Origin: Cercis canadensis
Taxonomy: Eukaryota; Streptophyta; Magnoliopsida; Fabales; Fabaceae
Length of the DNA stretch: 64,000 nt
Assembly (NCBI GenBank): GCA_003255065.1
Contig: QAOA01006931.1
Coordinates: forward strand, 1,530,282-1,594,281
Direction: 5' to 3'
The position numbers and the translations under genes were made by a program. How positions within the stretch are numbered: position 1 is the first letter of the stretch; every line of letters starts with the position of its first letter. Of the stretch, positions 26,181-38,771 are shown in pieces. Below the pieces are notes generated by a model that was not told the DNA's origin, did not search any database, and worked only from the letters and a program-made list of their open reading frames with translations.

Positions 26181-29100
26181 TTAACCGTTCCCACCCTGGG
26201 AAAAAAAAAAGGTAAAGATGATTAGTACTCATTAAACTTCAGAGAATAGATGGAGCACATGATTTGCATTGGATGCAAGCGGGCAGCAGACGAACTTTCT
26301 AAGCTTTTCAAATAATTCAAATATGGATATTAAGATATGTTCGAATACACACACAAATATAATAAAATAAACTAACTAAGATAAAGCTAATGAAAAGATA
26401 AACTGCAGAAGCCACAAATGTATGTCTAAAACATATATACATGTTGTGTTTGTTTGCGTATGTGATTCATTTATATTTTATTTCCTATACTACTTTTTAC
26501 TATTATTTAATTTTAGGTAGTTGAGTTATTTATGATCACATTAAAGGACTACCATGCAAAATTGCTACCACGGACTTAATAAGCCTTATAGCATTAAGTC
26601 ATTGATTCACATCTAAAAGAATCTCCCTCATAAGTGTTACTAAAAACAGCTATATATCTTATAAATTATGATTTGTAAAATATTACCGGAAGTCTTGTTA
26701 CTTTTGCCTGCCTTTATTATACCTAAAATGGTATGTTTCTATTTGCATTCAAACACACCCATGCATACACCCACTTACATACACACACAAACAAATGCAC
26801 AAATAAATAACTGCATGCATGCAAAAAATAATTTCCCATTTCTTTTTACCTTATGGGGTGGAGTTCCTGGTCTCAACATGCTGTTACCAAATCCAATTTT
26901 CCCTTTCTTCTCAGAAGATTTAAGAATCTGGAAAGAGCACGTCAAGGTGTCATCCACACTCATCATAGCACCGGCATTATCAAACTCACCACAGTAATTT
27001 GGTGCAGAGAATATGGTCACCAGCTGCCGCTTTGCAAAAAACTCATACCCATCTTCCACTACCTGATATGCAACAGACAAAAGTTTAGGAGAAACATCAG
27101 AATTTAACGCCAATTTAAAGAGCCACACGCCAGGACAAAAGTATATCAATACAGAAAGACTGATAAAGATTGGATAATCAATTAATTTAATGCAAATAGA
27201 ATGCAGAGTGTCCAAATTGGTGATACATAATGGACAGAGACTGTATATTAAGCAGACAACCATATCCAGCCAGGAAATGTGACTTAAGCATAATAAGTAC
27301 TCCTGAACAGACTCTTGGGCATACAAGAAGCTATAATATGAAAAGTATAAAAGAGAGAAAGGGGGGAGCAGCAAGCAGGGGAAGCAAAAGATGGAGCAGA
27401 CTAAAAATCTTCACAGAGTCACAGACATGCGACAGCCAAACAGCACATATGAAGCAACTATAGATAAAATAACCACAAGATACCTTAGCCTGAACCTAGA
27501 TTTTTACCCCATATGCGGCTAGAGCAACATGGGGCACCTTAAACTACACAATAGTTTACAGTTCAACCACATGCACACCCAAACATACACATTGTCCTGT
27601 ATCATCATAACAAACCAAACATCAAAATTTAAATTGCAAATTAAGAATACAATTACTTCATATTAATGATTCCTAACATACTACAAATTATTACACATGC
27701 ATGTGTGTGTGTGTGTGTGTGTGTGTGTGAGCGTGTGTGTCTGTAACTTTTTGCAACACAAGTACAAATTTTTGATCATTTAATTTTACATGCCAGAATG
27801 AAATGTTAATTTTTAAATCGGAATTTCTATATCTTAATCTTTATATGTCTTCCTTTCCATTCATCCTCCATCTAATTTTTCATCACTTTGATTCTCTTGT
27901 AAAGTTTATAAAACTAATTATTTTTGTTAAAACATAAAAGGGCATAATTAAAACCTATACTTACAGTAATAATGATAAAATAATGTGGTTAAAACTAAAT
28001 TTCTTAACATTCTTATTTTTCCTCACTCTCTCTCTCTCTCTCTCTTTTTTACTTTTTAATCATTCTAATTCTCTCTCAAAGCATTGAACATTTTCTTACA
28101 TAAATTAAAATATTAAAACTGAATAGTTTCACTAATTAAATTGACCAGACTTTTAGTCTAAAACGAAAACTAAGATTTCATTAACAATGTTACTTTTCAC
28201 ATATTGATATAGTGTAGCTGAGCTTAATTTTAACTGTTTGCTATAAAATTGTATTTGTAGTTTTAGGCCTTAAGTAAATAAGAGAAATAAAGTCATTTTT
28301 GTCCAACAAAAGTTCCAGTCATTCATACTTTTATATATAGTATATAAATAAATTAATAGAAGATACTAATGGCAACCATAAAAGGACAAATTTCCAATCC
28401 AGAAGAGAGTCATAAAATCTTTAAAATCTGAATAATTGCATCAATGAATACAAATTCCCTAAGTCAGTGGTTTCATTACCTGGTGAGCTCTGCAAATCAG
28501 ATCAAGATCATGTTTCTGAAGGAACTCTACAACCTTGTCAGCCCCAAAGGTATATGACACACCTCGGTCATTTTCTCCCCACCCATCAAGGTCTTTATCA
28601 GGATCAGCCCATAGCAGGTCACAGAGAAGGCCCTGATCTGGCACATCAACAGGGCGAGCAATATTCCTTATCTGATCCAAGCTTTTGAGCTCAGGAGAGA
28701 GTCCACCGTGCATGCAAAGGATCTTCTCATCGATAAGAGCAGCAACAGGGAGGCAGTTAAAGCACTCAGTAAAAGTCTTCCAGGTACGAACATTAAACCT
28801 CCTCTTGCACTCATCATAAAAACCATATATTCGATTGATGGAAGCGCATTCATGGTTGCCCCTGAGAAGAAAGAAGTTCTCCTTGTACTTGATCTTGTAT
28901 GCAAGGAGTAAACATATAGTCTCTATGCTTTGCTTGCCACGATCAACATAATCTCCAAGAAATAAATAATTGGCTTCTGGTGGGTATCCACCATACTCAA
29001 ACAACCTTAAAAGATCTGAAAATTGACCGTGGACATCTCCTGCAAATCCAATGCATAAAACAGAATATAGTCAACAATTTAATAACATTTCTATAAATAA

Positions 29101-31646
29101 AAGATAGATGTATTATCATAAATTATTTGTGCAATTGGACATGTATGTCAATTGGTGAAGAGTCCATTAAATCTACCCAATAGTGCAGCCAAACAGTTGT
29201 ATTATTCACATACACTCCTTGCCACAAAATTCCAAATAAATGAAGGGCTAATAATTGTATGCAAATAGTTGATCACCTAAGGGTAGTAGTACAATAATCA
29301 CTCTTCCTTTTGCTCCTTCCTAATCTTACAGAGAACACATTTACATAGACATGCATCACTCCTACCAGCAAGAATGAGGAAGTTAACCTATATGTACTGG
29401 GCTAGCTCTTTCAATAGTTTCCTTAAGGTCATCAATGAACTTGTTCTTGTTTAGTACTTTATGAGCAGGTAGACAAACAAGTGAAAAGAAATATGTGAGG
29501 CAGTAAATGGTATTAAAAAGGAAAAGTCTTGGCACAAACCAAGCAAGCTGATAACTACCCCTATGACTTAAACAAAGAATACGATCATTGAAACATTTGA
29601 TCATATCCTCAAAAATATCTTAAAGAAAAGAAGTGGCAGATGAATAGCTCAAACCATTGTTCAGGTATGCATTTTCTGCAATATTACATAAACCTTTTTG
29701 GCATATCCAAAAAATTCATTGTCAACACGATCTACGCCCAAATTATCTGATATTGGACTTACGTGCAAGCGCAGATCTTAAAAACATCTACAGATTTGAC
29801 GTCACCAAGCTGGATACCTTCTTGAAATTTAATTTTCAACTACATTAATTAACAAGCAAGGCAGGAAGGTCAAAACAAGCACAACTAGAAAGCATTAGCA
29901 TTTCATCCATTATCTTGTGATAGCATCTCTTTCTGAAATGCCTATTCTTTATTTGCATTTATTTCATTAGAGGTAAAATATACCTGTCAAACCACTTTAA
30001 AAAAAATTTTAAAAAAAATAGAGAAACCCAAGAATCATTAGGAACTTGAACCAAGGTCAACGTCTATGTCCGGAAGATTAAACATTATCCTATACCATAC
30101 AAGGATGACATAACAAGAATATGCCCTGATATTTAAGGAAGAAAGGCACCTCTTGAACACATCTTTAGAATTTGAAAGAAAATCTACCAAATTCCCTTTG
30201 AATTTATAATTCTCTTCTAATTAATCCTACTAAAGGGATTTGTCTCCATTTAAGTTTCCTATTATATGGAAAGCCATATAATAACCATATCCAACAGAAT
30301 CAATGCATAAGACATCTTTCAAAGTTCTGTTTTCAGCTTCCCAGATTCCTTTTACTAATCAGAGGGGGTGGTGCTAATTAACACTTAGGTGCATACATGC
30401 AAGTCAGATTTATGTAAGAATATACACTAAGGCGTGTTCACTTTGACATTTACTCTCAGGCTTTCTAATGGTAAAAGAAGATTATGACAGTGCCACCTGT
30501 CAATGATGTATGAGCTCTTTAGTATTGGCAACTCTCAAGTGAAGAAAATAAGTTAAAGGATCAGGCCACAACTGCTGAAAAGCAACCAAAACTAATCAGA
30601 ACGTAACAACATCAACAAACAAGTACAGTAAAGCAAAAGCTGATTTTCCATATATAGGAAGGATCGTTACTCTTTTACATGCACCATATTTCTCAAAGCC
30701 TAAATGGCTATCAAGGGGTGACTAATAGAATAAACATTTAGAATAGACTTTAAAAGGTTCTATTCTTCTGGCCACTTAAGCCCAACACTACATAAAACTT
30801 TGTCAGTACCCAAAGGCCAAAAGCCAATTCAAGATCCAATTTATTTTTTTGCAATGAGGTATTGAAGAACTAGAAGCACTAGATTTATAATAGTCATGAC
30901 TAAACCTAGTAGCACACCAAAAGCTTTGGCAATTCTGGAGGCTTATAAGCTTTAAAGATTCTTCTTTGTCATAAGTATTATCAAAAATCATCTACCATAA
31001 CTTTGCAAGGGATTATGTAGTGGTAATTTTATCTTCAATCCCATTGCTTTCTTATTGTTATCTACAAGAGTTGAGTAGACAACTCAAAAACTAAATGTAT
31101 CTGTAGTCAGGGGGCAATTAGTGGAAAACTATACTTTAGCAGCAAAGACTGTTACTCCCTGAGAGTTGCCGCACCAAAGCCTATGTCTCGCCAAAATAGT
31201 GTTATTACTTGTTAGTCCATAAGCTACAGCAGAAAATATGACAGAATTCTTTCGAAACTAAACATCAGAGAGACACACACAGTGACGAAATTGACACAAA
31301 TTAGTTTCCTCATACATTCACACTAATCAAAGCCCCGTGTGAAGCATACAAGCCCAAAACAACGTAATTCAATGAAAATAAGTATATCATTCTACGCCTA
31401 GTATTGCCCCCTTCATTTACTATTATTAGCATAATTTGAGGGGGATTTTTTTTTGTATTGGTTTTTACCACAAATCTTTATAGGAGCTTCCAGTTCGAGA
31501 AGATTGGGCTGACTGAGAAAAATCTCCTTCGACACGACACATAGCTGTCGGATTTCGGATTCTGTAAGCTGCACCTGCTTCGTCGTTCTGCCATTCTTTG
31601 CTGATATAAGCTTCCGAATAATATCGTCGAGCAAATTCTCGTCCAT
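26181..31646 (-). CDS. TOPP: Serine/threonine protein phosphatase PP1 catalytic subunit (TOPP)
   Basis: Four exons in coding order: 31469-31646, 28480-29039, 26850-27062, 26181-26195; 966 nt, 321 residues, a normal PP1 length. The metallophosphatase signatures are complete: GDVHG (60-64), GDYVDRG (88-94), GNHE (120-123), with [16 protein letters not shown] and [20 protein letters not shown] further on. PP1 removes phosphate from Ser/Thr using two metal ions, and regulatory subunits set its targets and location. The start [10 protein letters not shown] matches plant TOPPs; no ATG lies in frame just upstream. The last exon is only GGT GGG AAC GGT TAA, giving the tail PPHKGGNG. Without it, translation would read through the donor into a non-homologous tail rich in Phe and Cys. 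A 13-codon upstream ORF (31775-31816) lies in the probable leader. Confidence 0.96.
27699..27741. repeat. (GT)n microsatellite
   Basis: A GT tract with a few interruptions (GAGCGTGTGTGTCTG) in the second intron of the PP1 gene. A CT tract follows at about 28026-28044 in the same intron. Confidence 0.8.
29040..31468 (-). other. Long first intron of the PP1 gene
   Basis: This 2.4-kb intron separates the first 60 codons from the catalytic core. Plant TOPP genes commonly have a large first intron. I looked for nested genes, tRNAs and transposon ends on both strands and saw none I could support. Confidence 0.7.
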
Positions 31647-31774
31647 CGAAAGCCTCAAAAAATTCAACCTCACAAACTCGAACCCTACGTAGCCCTCTTT
31701 ATCTCAGAATCAGAGCACTGAAAGATCTGATTCTCAAGGAAAGCTTTACGTTAAAGCAGTGAGCTCGGAGAGAA

Positions 31775-31816
31775 TCAAAGGAGACTGTAATTGACGTTAA
31801 ATGTAACGGCAGACAT
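31775..31816 (-). other. Short upstream ORF in the PP1 leader
   Basis: ATG at 31816 opens a 13-codon frame ending in TGA at 31775. It lies 129 nt upstream of the phosphatase ATG, downstream of a candidate TATA box at 32005-32018. Whether it is translated depends on the real transcription start and on any 5' UTR intron, neither of which the sequence proves. Confidence 0.4.
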
Positions 31817-32004
31817 ACACGATTCCTGCAGCGGCAAAGAGAGGAAGAAAGTGGGTGAGGAGGTGTGGAAGTGGAAGTGGAAGCTAGTAGTAACAAATAG
31901 AGTATGTAAACTAATGGAATGGAGGGTTGCGTGGCCGCCGTTTCCCGCTCGCAATTGACAGACGGAGTTAAAGAGGAATCAACAGTTGTACGAGAGAGAG
32001 GGAC

Positions 32005-32018
32005 CCTTTTATAAAAGG
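32005..32018 (-). promoter_or_regulatory. Candidate TATA box of the PP1 gene
   Basis: The palindrome CCTTTTATAAAAGG lies about 360 bp upstream of the PP1 start codon. It would place transcription start near 31975. Being palindromic, it does not itself show direction. The nearest gene on the minus strand is PP1. Confidence 0.45.
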
Positions 32019-33572
32019 AGCCCTAGAAGATAATATATGGCACATACAAAAATAAATAAGATTTAACTAATTATAACCCTATCTGAAAATTAAGGAAGCA
32101 TGACCTCGCACGTGCAATGGGTCGCCAGGTCAACTGCTTCGAGTCTTCGACTTTATCAAAATGCTCTAACGAATAAAGCCTTTTTCCTACAATGATCACG
32201 ATGTTGATAATTACCATGGAAATATCTTCTTATTTCATAATGAAAATTTGATAAATTACGAAAGAATAAGTTGTATACGTTATTGCGTTTTCTTTTCACA
32301 AGTCAATAAGTATTTATAATCACTTAAACTTGGGATTTTTACATTACTTAATTGCAAAAAAGGGATGAAATTGCCATAATACTTTAAGCTATTGATGAAT
32401 TTGAAGAGACATCATTCAATTGGAATAATATCTTACAATTTTCTATTCCTTTTCTCATCTGCTCTACGAGTAACCGCTACAATGCATAATATGTTTTGCA
32501 GAAATAANTATACGTTATTGCGTTTTCTTTTGACAAGTCAATAAGTATTTATAATCACTTAAACTTGGGATTTTTACATTACTTAATTGCAAAAAAGGGA
32601 TGAAATTGCCATAATACTTTAAGCTATTGATGAATTTGAAGGGACATCATTCAATTGGAATAATATCTTACAATTTTCTATTCCTTTTCTCATCTGCTCT
32701 ACGAGTAACCGCTACAATGCATAATATGTTTTGCAGAAATAAGATATTTTGAAGATAATATTGTTATGTTTCAAATTACTATGACCTTTCTATATTCACC
32801 TAGGATTATTTCCTTTTTTTTAATTGTTGTTCCATTATTATTATTTTTGAAAAAATTGTTTGTTCAATCAATTCATGAATTTTTTTTACTCTGCACCTTC
32901 CATCAGATACTTTCTCTTTTTTTGTTAAAATGATGATATATTTTCTTTTATCATTCTAAAACAACATATATATTAGTATTTTAACTTTTTTTTTTGTTTG
33001 AGGGAATATTAGTATTCTAACTTAACTTTTCCAGCTAAAGATATTTGGATAAGATGGTTATAAGCATAGAAAATTCAAATTTTTAAAAAATTATGGACCA
33101 GTTATGTTGTTAGTATTCTAATAGAATCAACTTAAAGTTTAATTAAATTTGTTTGGTGTAAAAGATAAAACCCTAACGCCTAACAAAAAAAGGAAACAAA
33201 AGAAGAACCATTTAGTTAGGCCAAATGAAGCATATCCAATAGAGATTCAAGAGAGGTAAGAGCTTCATGCTTGGCAAAAAAGTTTGTACATAGGTTACCC
33301 CTCTCTAAACACATGTTATAAAGAAATAAACCATTCCCTTACCATAAAAATGTATAATATGTCTCCCAAAGAAAATAAAAGAATGTATATGTCCCCAATT
33401 AGATATCCATGGGGAGCTTAAATTTTAAATGAATTAAATTAAACTTTCTGCATCTTGCGCTTTGATATGCAAGATTCATTTTTCTCTATTATTTTAATTT
33501 ATAAGAGTAAAATACGACGTTCACATGTCATGTTTCAGAATCTGCGACTTTGTTACTGACACGTCCTTTTGA
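32019..33572. other. AT-rich spacer between PP1 and the gene 5 region
   Basis: No coding region is supported. Apart from the 234-bp repeat pair around the N at 32508, this is AT-rich DNA with T-runs and no recognisable element. Confidence 0.55.
32274..32742. repeat. 234-bp direct repeat around a single N (probable contig overlap)
   Basis: Bases 32274-32507 and 32509-32742 are near-identical with a lone N at 32508. I see two substitutions (CTTTTCACAA against CTTTTGACAA, and GAAGAGACATC against GAAGGGACATC). Exact abutment on the N suggests an unmerged overlap, possibly of two alleles. Confidence 0.85.
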
Positions 33573-35583
33573 TGGGATGATAGTACCCGTCAGATCGTTG
33601 GTCAAAAAGTTTGAACTTTGAACTGCATACAAACACTTGTGGGGTTACAGTTTATTCAGGGTATATTTGTAATCTCACATATAATATCACAGTAGGAATG
33701 GAACTAGGGTGTACTCGACTATAAGTTACGACTGGATAGTAAGGATATTGTGGTAAAGTAGAAGCGAATAGAAAACACCCTCGCATATCTCATTCCACAA
33801 CTCCCTCTCATGAAACAAGAACTTACCTCTCCTAATCACAACACTACTTCTCAGACGATGGATAATGCCACGTCAAGGCACTTGAAAAGACAGATTACCC
33901 TCAAAAACAAAATAAAGGCGTTGTGGCTTATGCCTATGCTCAACTCACCGGAATATTCTCCACCGACGGACTGTATCCAAACACAACTTGCCATTTCCCG
34001 AAAACTATATATATCTCTCTTTCCTCCCAATTTTTGCCCTAGAAAACTCCGTTTCGCCTCCAAGAGCCGCAACATGCTCTTCGCTACCAAACACTCCATT
34101 ACGCTTCACTTGCCCTCTGCTTGTATCCACAAATTTACTTCTTCCCACTCAATTTCTACTCGCAATTTGTTCCAGATGTGTATTAGAATGCTCCCTTCTT
34201 GCTTATTTATCATTTATGCCGTACTGTTTTGAGTCACCGAAAATGTTCGTTCGCGCCTTCTAATTTCAGACGCGCGTTGTTAAAGGGGTTTTTGGTTGCT
34301 GTGATGGATGCTATGGAATTGCCCTTACCAGTAGACGTCGCAGCTCCACCAAAACTGATGGGATCGGAGGGTTTTGTTAGAGCTAGGGTTACAGTCAAGG
34401 AGGTAGAGGGTCGCGGCTCCGATCGTGTTTCAATTTTCGTTAGCCGTTCAATTGAGTGTTGTAACTCCCCTCATAGTGAAGATAGTAAGCAATATATCAT
34501 TGTTTTCTTCTCATATATGTATGATATTCTTGGAAGTTCTCTCTTTTTGCCTTTTTTTTTTTTGTTTAAAAAAAAAANTGGGATGATAGTACCCGTCAGA
34601 TCGTTGGTCAAAAAGTTTGAACTTTGAACTGCATACAAACACTTGTGGGGTTACAGTTTATTCAGGGTATATTTGTAATCTCACATATAATATCACAGTA
34701 GGAATGGAACTAGGGTGTACTCGACTATAAGTTACGACTGGATAGTAAGGATATTGTGGTAAAGTAGAAGCGAATAGAAAACACCCTCGCATATCTCATT
34801 CCACAACTCTCTCTCATGAAACAAGAACTTACCTCTCCTAATCACAACACTACTTCTCAGACGATGGATAATGCCACGTCAAGGCACTTGAAAAGACAGA
34901 TTACCCTCAAAAACAAAATAAAGGCGTTGTGGCTTATGCCTATGCTCAACTCACCGGAATATTCTCCACCGACGGACTGTATCCAAACACAACTTGCCAT
35001 TTCCCGAAAACTATATATATCTCTCTTTCCTCCCAATTTTTGCCCTAGAAAACTCCGTTTCGCCTCCAAGAGCCGCAACATGCTCTTCGCTACCAAACAC
35101 TCCATTACGCTTCACTTGCCCTCTGCTTGTATCCACAAATTTACTTCTTCCCACTCAATTTCTACTCGCAATTTGTTCCAGATGTGTATTAGAATGCTCC
35201 CTTCTTGCTTATTTATCATTTATGCCGTACTGTTTTGAGTCACCGAAAATGTTCGTTCGCGCCTTCTAATTTCAGACGCGCGTTGTTAAAGGGGTTTTTG
35301 GTTGCTGTGATGGATGCTATGGAATTGCCCTTACCAGTAGACGTCGCAGCTCCACCAAAACTGATGGGATCGGAGGGTTTTGTTAGAGCTAGGGTTACAG
35401 TCAAGGAGGTAGAGGGTCGCGGCTCCGATCGTGTTTCAATTTTCGTTAGCCGTTCAATTGAGTGTTGTAACTCCCCTCATAGTGAAGATAGTAAGCAATA
35501 TATCATTGTTTTCTTCTCATATATGTATGATATTCTTGGAAGTTCTCTCTTTTTGCCTTTTTTTTTTTTTTTTAAAAAAAAAA
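33573..35583. repeat. About 1,005-bp direct repeat around a single N, covering the promoter and first exon of gene 5
   Basis: Bases 33573-34577 recur at 34579-35583 with a constant offset of 1,006 and a lone N at 34578. The only differences I see are CTCCCTC against CTCTCTC near 33800/34807 and the composition of a T-run near the end. The left copy therefore holds a second version of the first exon of gene 5 (ATG at 34303, donor at 34484). It is most likely an assembly artefact, not a real tandem duplication. Confidence 0.85.
35012..35020 (+). promoter_or_regulatory. Candidate TATA box of gene 5
   Basis: TATATATAT followed by a CT-rich stretch lies about 290 bp before the ATG at 35310. It fits a TATA box with a short pyrimidine-rich leader. 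The same motif occurs in the duplicated copy at 34006-34014. Confidence 0.35.
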
Positions 35584-38500
35584 TCATCATTATTTACTCT
35601 GCTTCGATAGAATTCTTACTAGCATCGTGAATTGGGCAATTTGATCTATTATGTTTTGGGATAGCTGGAGTATTTATGCGTGTCATGTAAGACGTTAATT
35701 AAGTGTTCAGGAGATCACTAAATTGATTAACGTTAAGGAAAAGCTGCACAACTGGTTACGCCATTAGATAGGACTTCTGATTTCCACTGAACATTTATCT
35801 AAATTATTCAGGCTGTTTTCTTATATGTTTCTTGTTATTAGTTTATGAGTTCCCATTTCGGAGAACCCATTATATACATAGCAGTAATATGGCTAGACCA
35901 CCGGTAGTATAGTGGTTAAGTTTGCATATATAGGCTTGTCCACAGGCTGTGCATTGTAATTTCTGCTAGTGAAAATGTATGCATAATCTGTTGAAATTGT
36001 TGGTAAAGGGTCTATTTGCTCAACATATATGTTGCAAATTGGTATAACAGCTCTAGAAATAGTTCCAAGAACAAAATTCTTCCTTCAATCTCTTCCCTCT
36101 TCTCCTTCTTTAAGGTGGCATCTATTATCTCAATTCTCAAGTTCTTTGCAACTTATGACATACTTGTTATCTTTTCACTTTAATGTTCATCATTGCTTCG
36201 TCCTGAACGCATGCCTTTTTGGGATATTCAATTGCATGATGTTACCCATGCAATGTGGTTATACCAGATGTTGCAAATGTGAAAAATGATAAGGAGTTAC
36301 AGTCACGAGACAATTTTCAAGAGACTGAACTCTGTAACAATTCCAGTCAGCTGCCTCATATTCAGAATGAAGAGGTGTCCAAAAATGTCCATGGCAAGGG
36401 CAGAAATGGTCCCACTTCAAGACTTGAACGTGTGCCATCACAAAGGAAAGCAGGAAAAGTTAACAGGAATAATAGTTCATGTTCAAAGAGGCTACGAATG
36501 TCCCAGTCAGAAGATTGCACGAGCCTAACTGGAATTCAGGATTCAAAGGATATTTCTGACAAGCTGGGATCACATTATATAAAGTGTAGTTCTCCAGGTA
36601 TCCCTTATTATCTGTCTAAGCTAATAATATATACATATATGCGCTCAACTTATGATTTATTTAGAGATGTTGTTTTTGAAGAAATAGGATGCTTGAATAG
36701 GTCCCTGGTATACCTGCTGTCAATTCTTTTTAAGCCCTCAAACTGGTGTTTTCCTAATTAACGACAACTGAAATACTTTCAAGGTCTTATAATTCCTTTC
36801 TGAAGAGAGGGAGGGGGGTTGGAAGACTACAAAATTGTGTGATTTGAGCTTTATATATATAGATGGTAGATAGATAAATAGATAGATATACACACACATT
36901 TATAACATATTGGTCATTATCTATATATAGGTTCTTATCTTTTTTTTCTTTCTTCTTTTACTACAGATAAAAGTCATTTACCGAAGCAAAAGAGCAGTGC
37001 TACCAAGCGTGGTGATAGAAGGAACTTTAAAGTTCCTGCTAAGGCTAAATTTGATTCATCCTCTATGAAGTTGGGTGCCGGAATCTTCAGTTCTTCCTGT
37101 GGAGGGAACAACTTTTTTGGTATGCAAATATTAGGCAAATTTTGCTCTTGTATAAATGATAAGTCTCCTGTTGTTTCCCTTTCTTCATGGATTTTATTTT
37201 CTTGTATAAATGATAAATCTCCTGTTTGGAATCTGATTTAGGCGTTGTAGCATGAGTTATTTGAAAATCAGTTTATTCTATTTAAAAAACTGAAAAATCC
37301 CATAGTTGACTATTGTGTTATACAGATGTACATTATACAGTCTTTTTCAAGAACTAAGTATGAAATACATGATGCATCTGAGACCCTGTTTTCTGTACTC
37401 TAGTTGAGCAAGCTATTGAAACCATTAACAGGTCTATTCGGCTCTGGACTTTTCCAGCTCAAAAGCAACCAAATGTGTGTTCAATCTCTCAAATGATGGA
37501 CATCATATTACATTGGACGTTTATCTTTTTTTGAATTCCCACCATTTTGACAAAATTAATCCTCAATGCTTTGCCAGGGTTATATGGTCTGAAACATGAT
37601 ATTCATGATGTCACAAAGCTTGTGGATGAACCGCCATTGGATGAGCTCCTTAGGGGCACTTTTGACTGTCCCAGTTTGAGCAAAGATAAAGGGAAGAAAG
37701 CATCAAATATGAGTGAAAGTTTTTTGAACTCAGTGAGAAAAGCTTGCTCTATCCTTCAGTTGCCAAAGCGTGTTCAGTCCCAAAATGTGGCTGACACAGA
37801 TAGCTCCTCCAACAAGAAAATGTCTACTTGCCAATTAAGTTCATTTTCTGTTGTAGAGAGTGGTGGTAATGGTGATAAAGGGCAGCCTTGCACAACAGAT
37901 GTGTCTTGTCAAAAGGTTAGTATTAAGTGGATTTAAGCTTCTGGTCAGTCTTGGTTTACTAGAATAAAATTCGATCTTAGCAATCCATGAAAAACAGAGC
38001 CTACACCATAATGTGTGGCTTCTTTCCCACCAAGAGAAATTTTTTGCTTTGTAGATGGTCTTTTGTGCCTATGTTAATTTACCTTCCCTAATAGTCGTAC
38101 TGTATACTGGGATAACTTGCTTTCGTATTTGTTATCACTTGACGCCCAGGATTCTTGTGGAGAAACTGCAACTCTTGCTAGTCCTCTCGACTTTCCATTA
38201 TATCAACCTAAGGATGTCTTGGAGCGCATTGCACTCCCTCCATCTTGGGATTTGGAGTCTTTGCTCCTGGAAGCATCCAAGCCCATTGTTACCTCAAAGA
38301 GTAGTAATGATATTCGTCCAGGCAAGCAGATATCTCGTCGTCCAAGCTTGCCTGCCTTTCCATGGTCACATGCTTTTGGGGGTCATTTTAGAACTAATTC
38401 TGATGCAGTTAAGTTATCGGCCAGTAGAAGCACATGTCAAGGTAAATGGGCAAGGATAGGTGTCATTGCTAGCTCTGCGGGTATTGATCGCTGTTGTTTC

Positions 38501-38734
38501 ACAAACCTTGATTCTTATGGTTATGATCAGAGCCTTGTTCCTTCAGCGGGTGGTTCAGACAGTAAAGTTTTCCCATCTTTATGTGCCAGTCTTCCTTTCT
38601 GTCAGTGGGATTCAGCATCTTCTGCAACATGTTCAAAAGCTTCCCAGGTTACTGGAGGTACATATTTGTTTGTGGCTACCTGAACTTACGATTTTGTTTA
38701 TGTTTAATTTTTATTTAGTCTCCTTTTTCTTCCC

Positions 38735-38771
<37 letters not shown>

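Noticed and set aside
31699-31896. 65-codon upstream frame in the PP1 leader
   Set aside because: It has no ATG at its start (the first codon is TTG). Only the shorter ATG frame at 31775-31816 is kept as a possible upstream ORF.
33810-35238. Two identical 140-codon open frames (33810-34232 and 34816-35238)
   Set aside because: They are the same frame in the two copies of the duplicated stretch. They overlap the TATA-like tract and leader of gene 5, and the peptide has no recognisable features.
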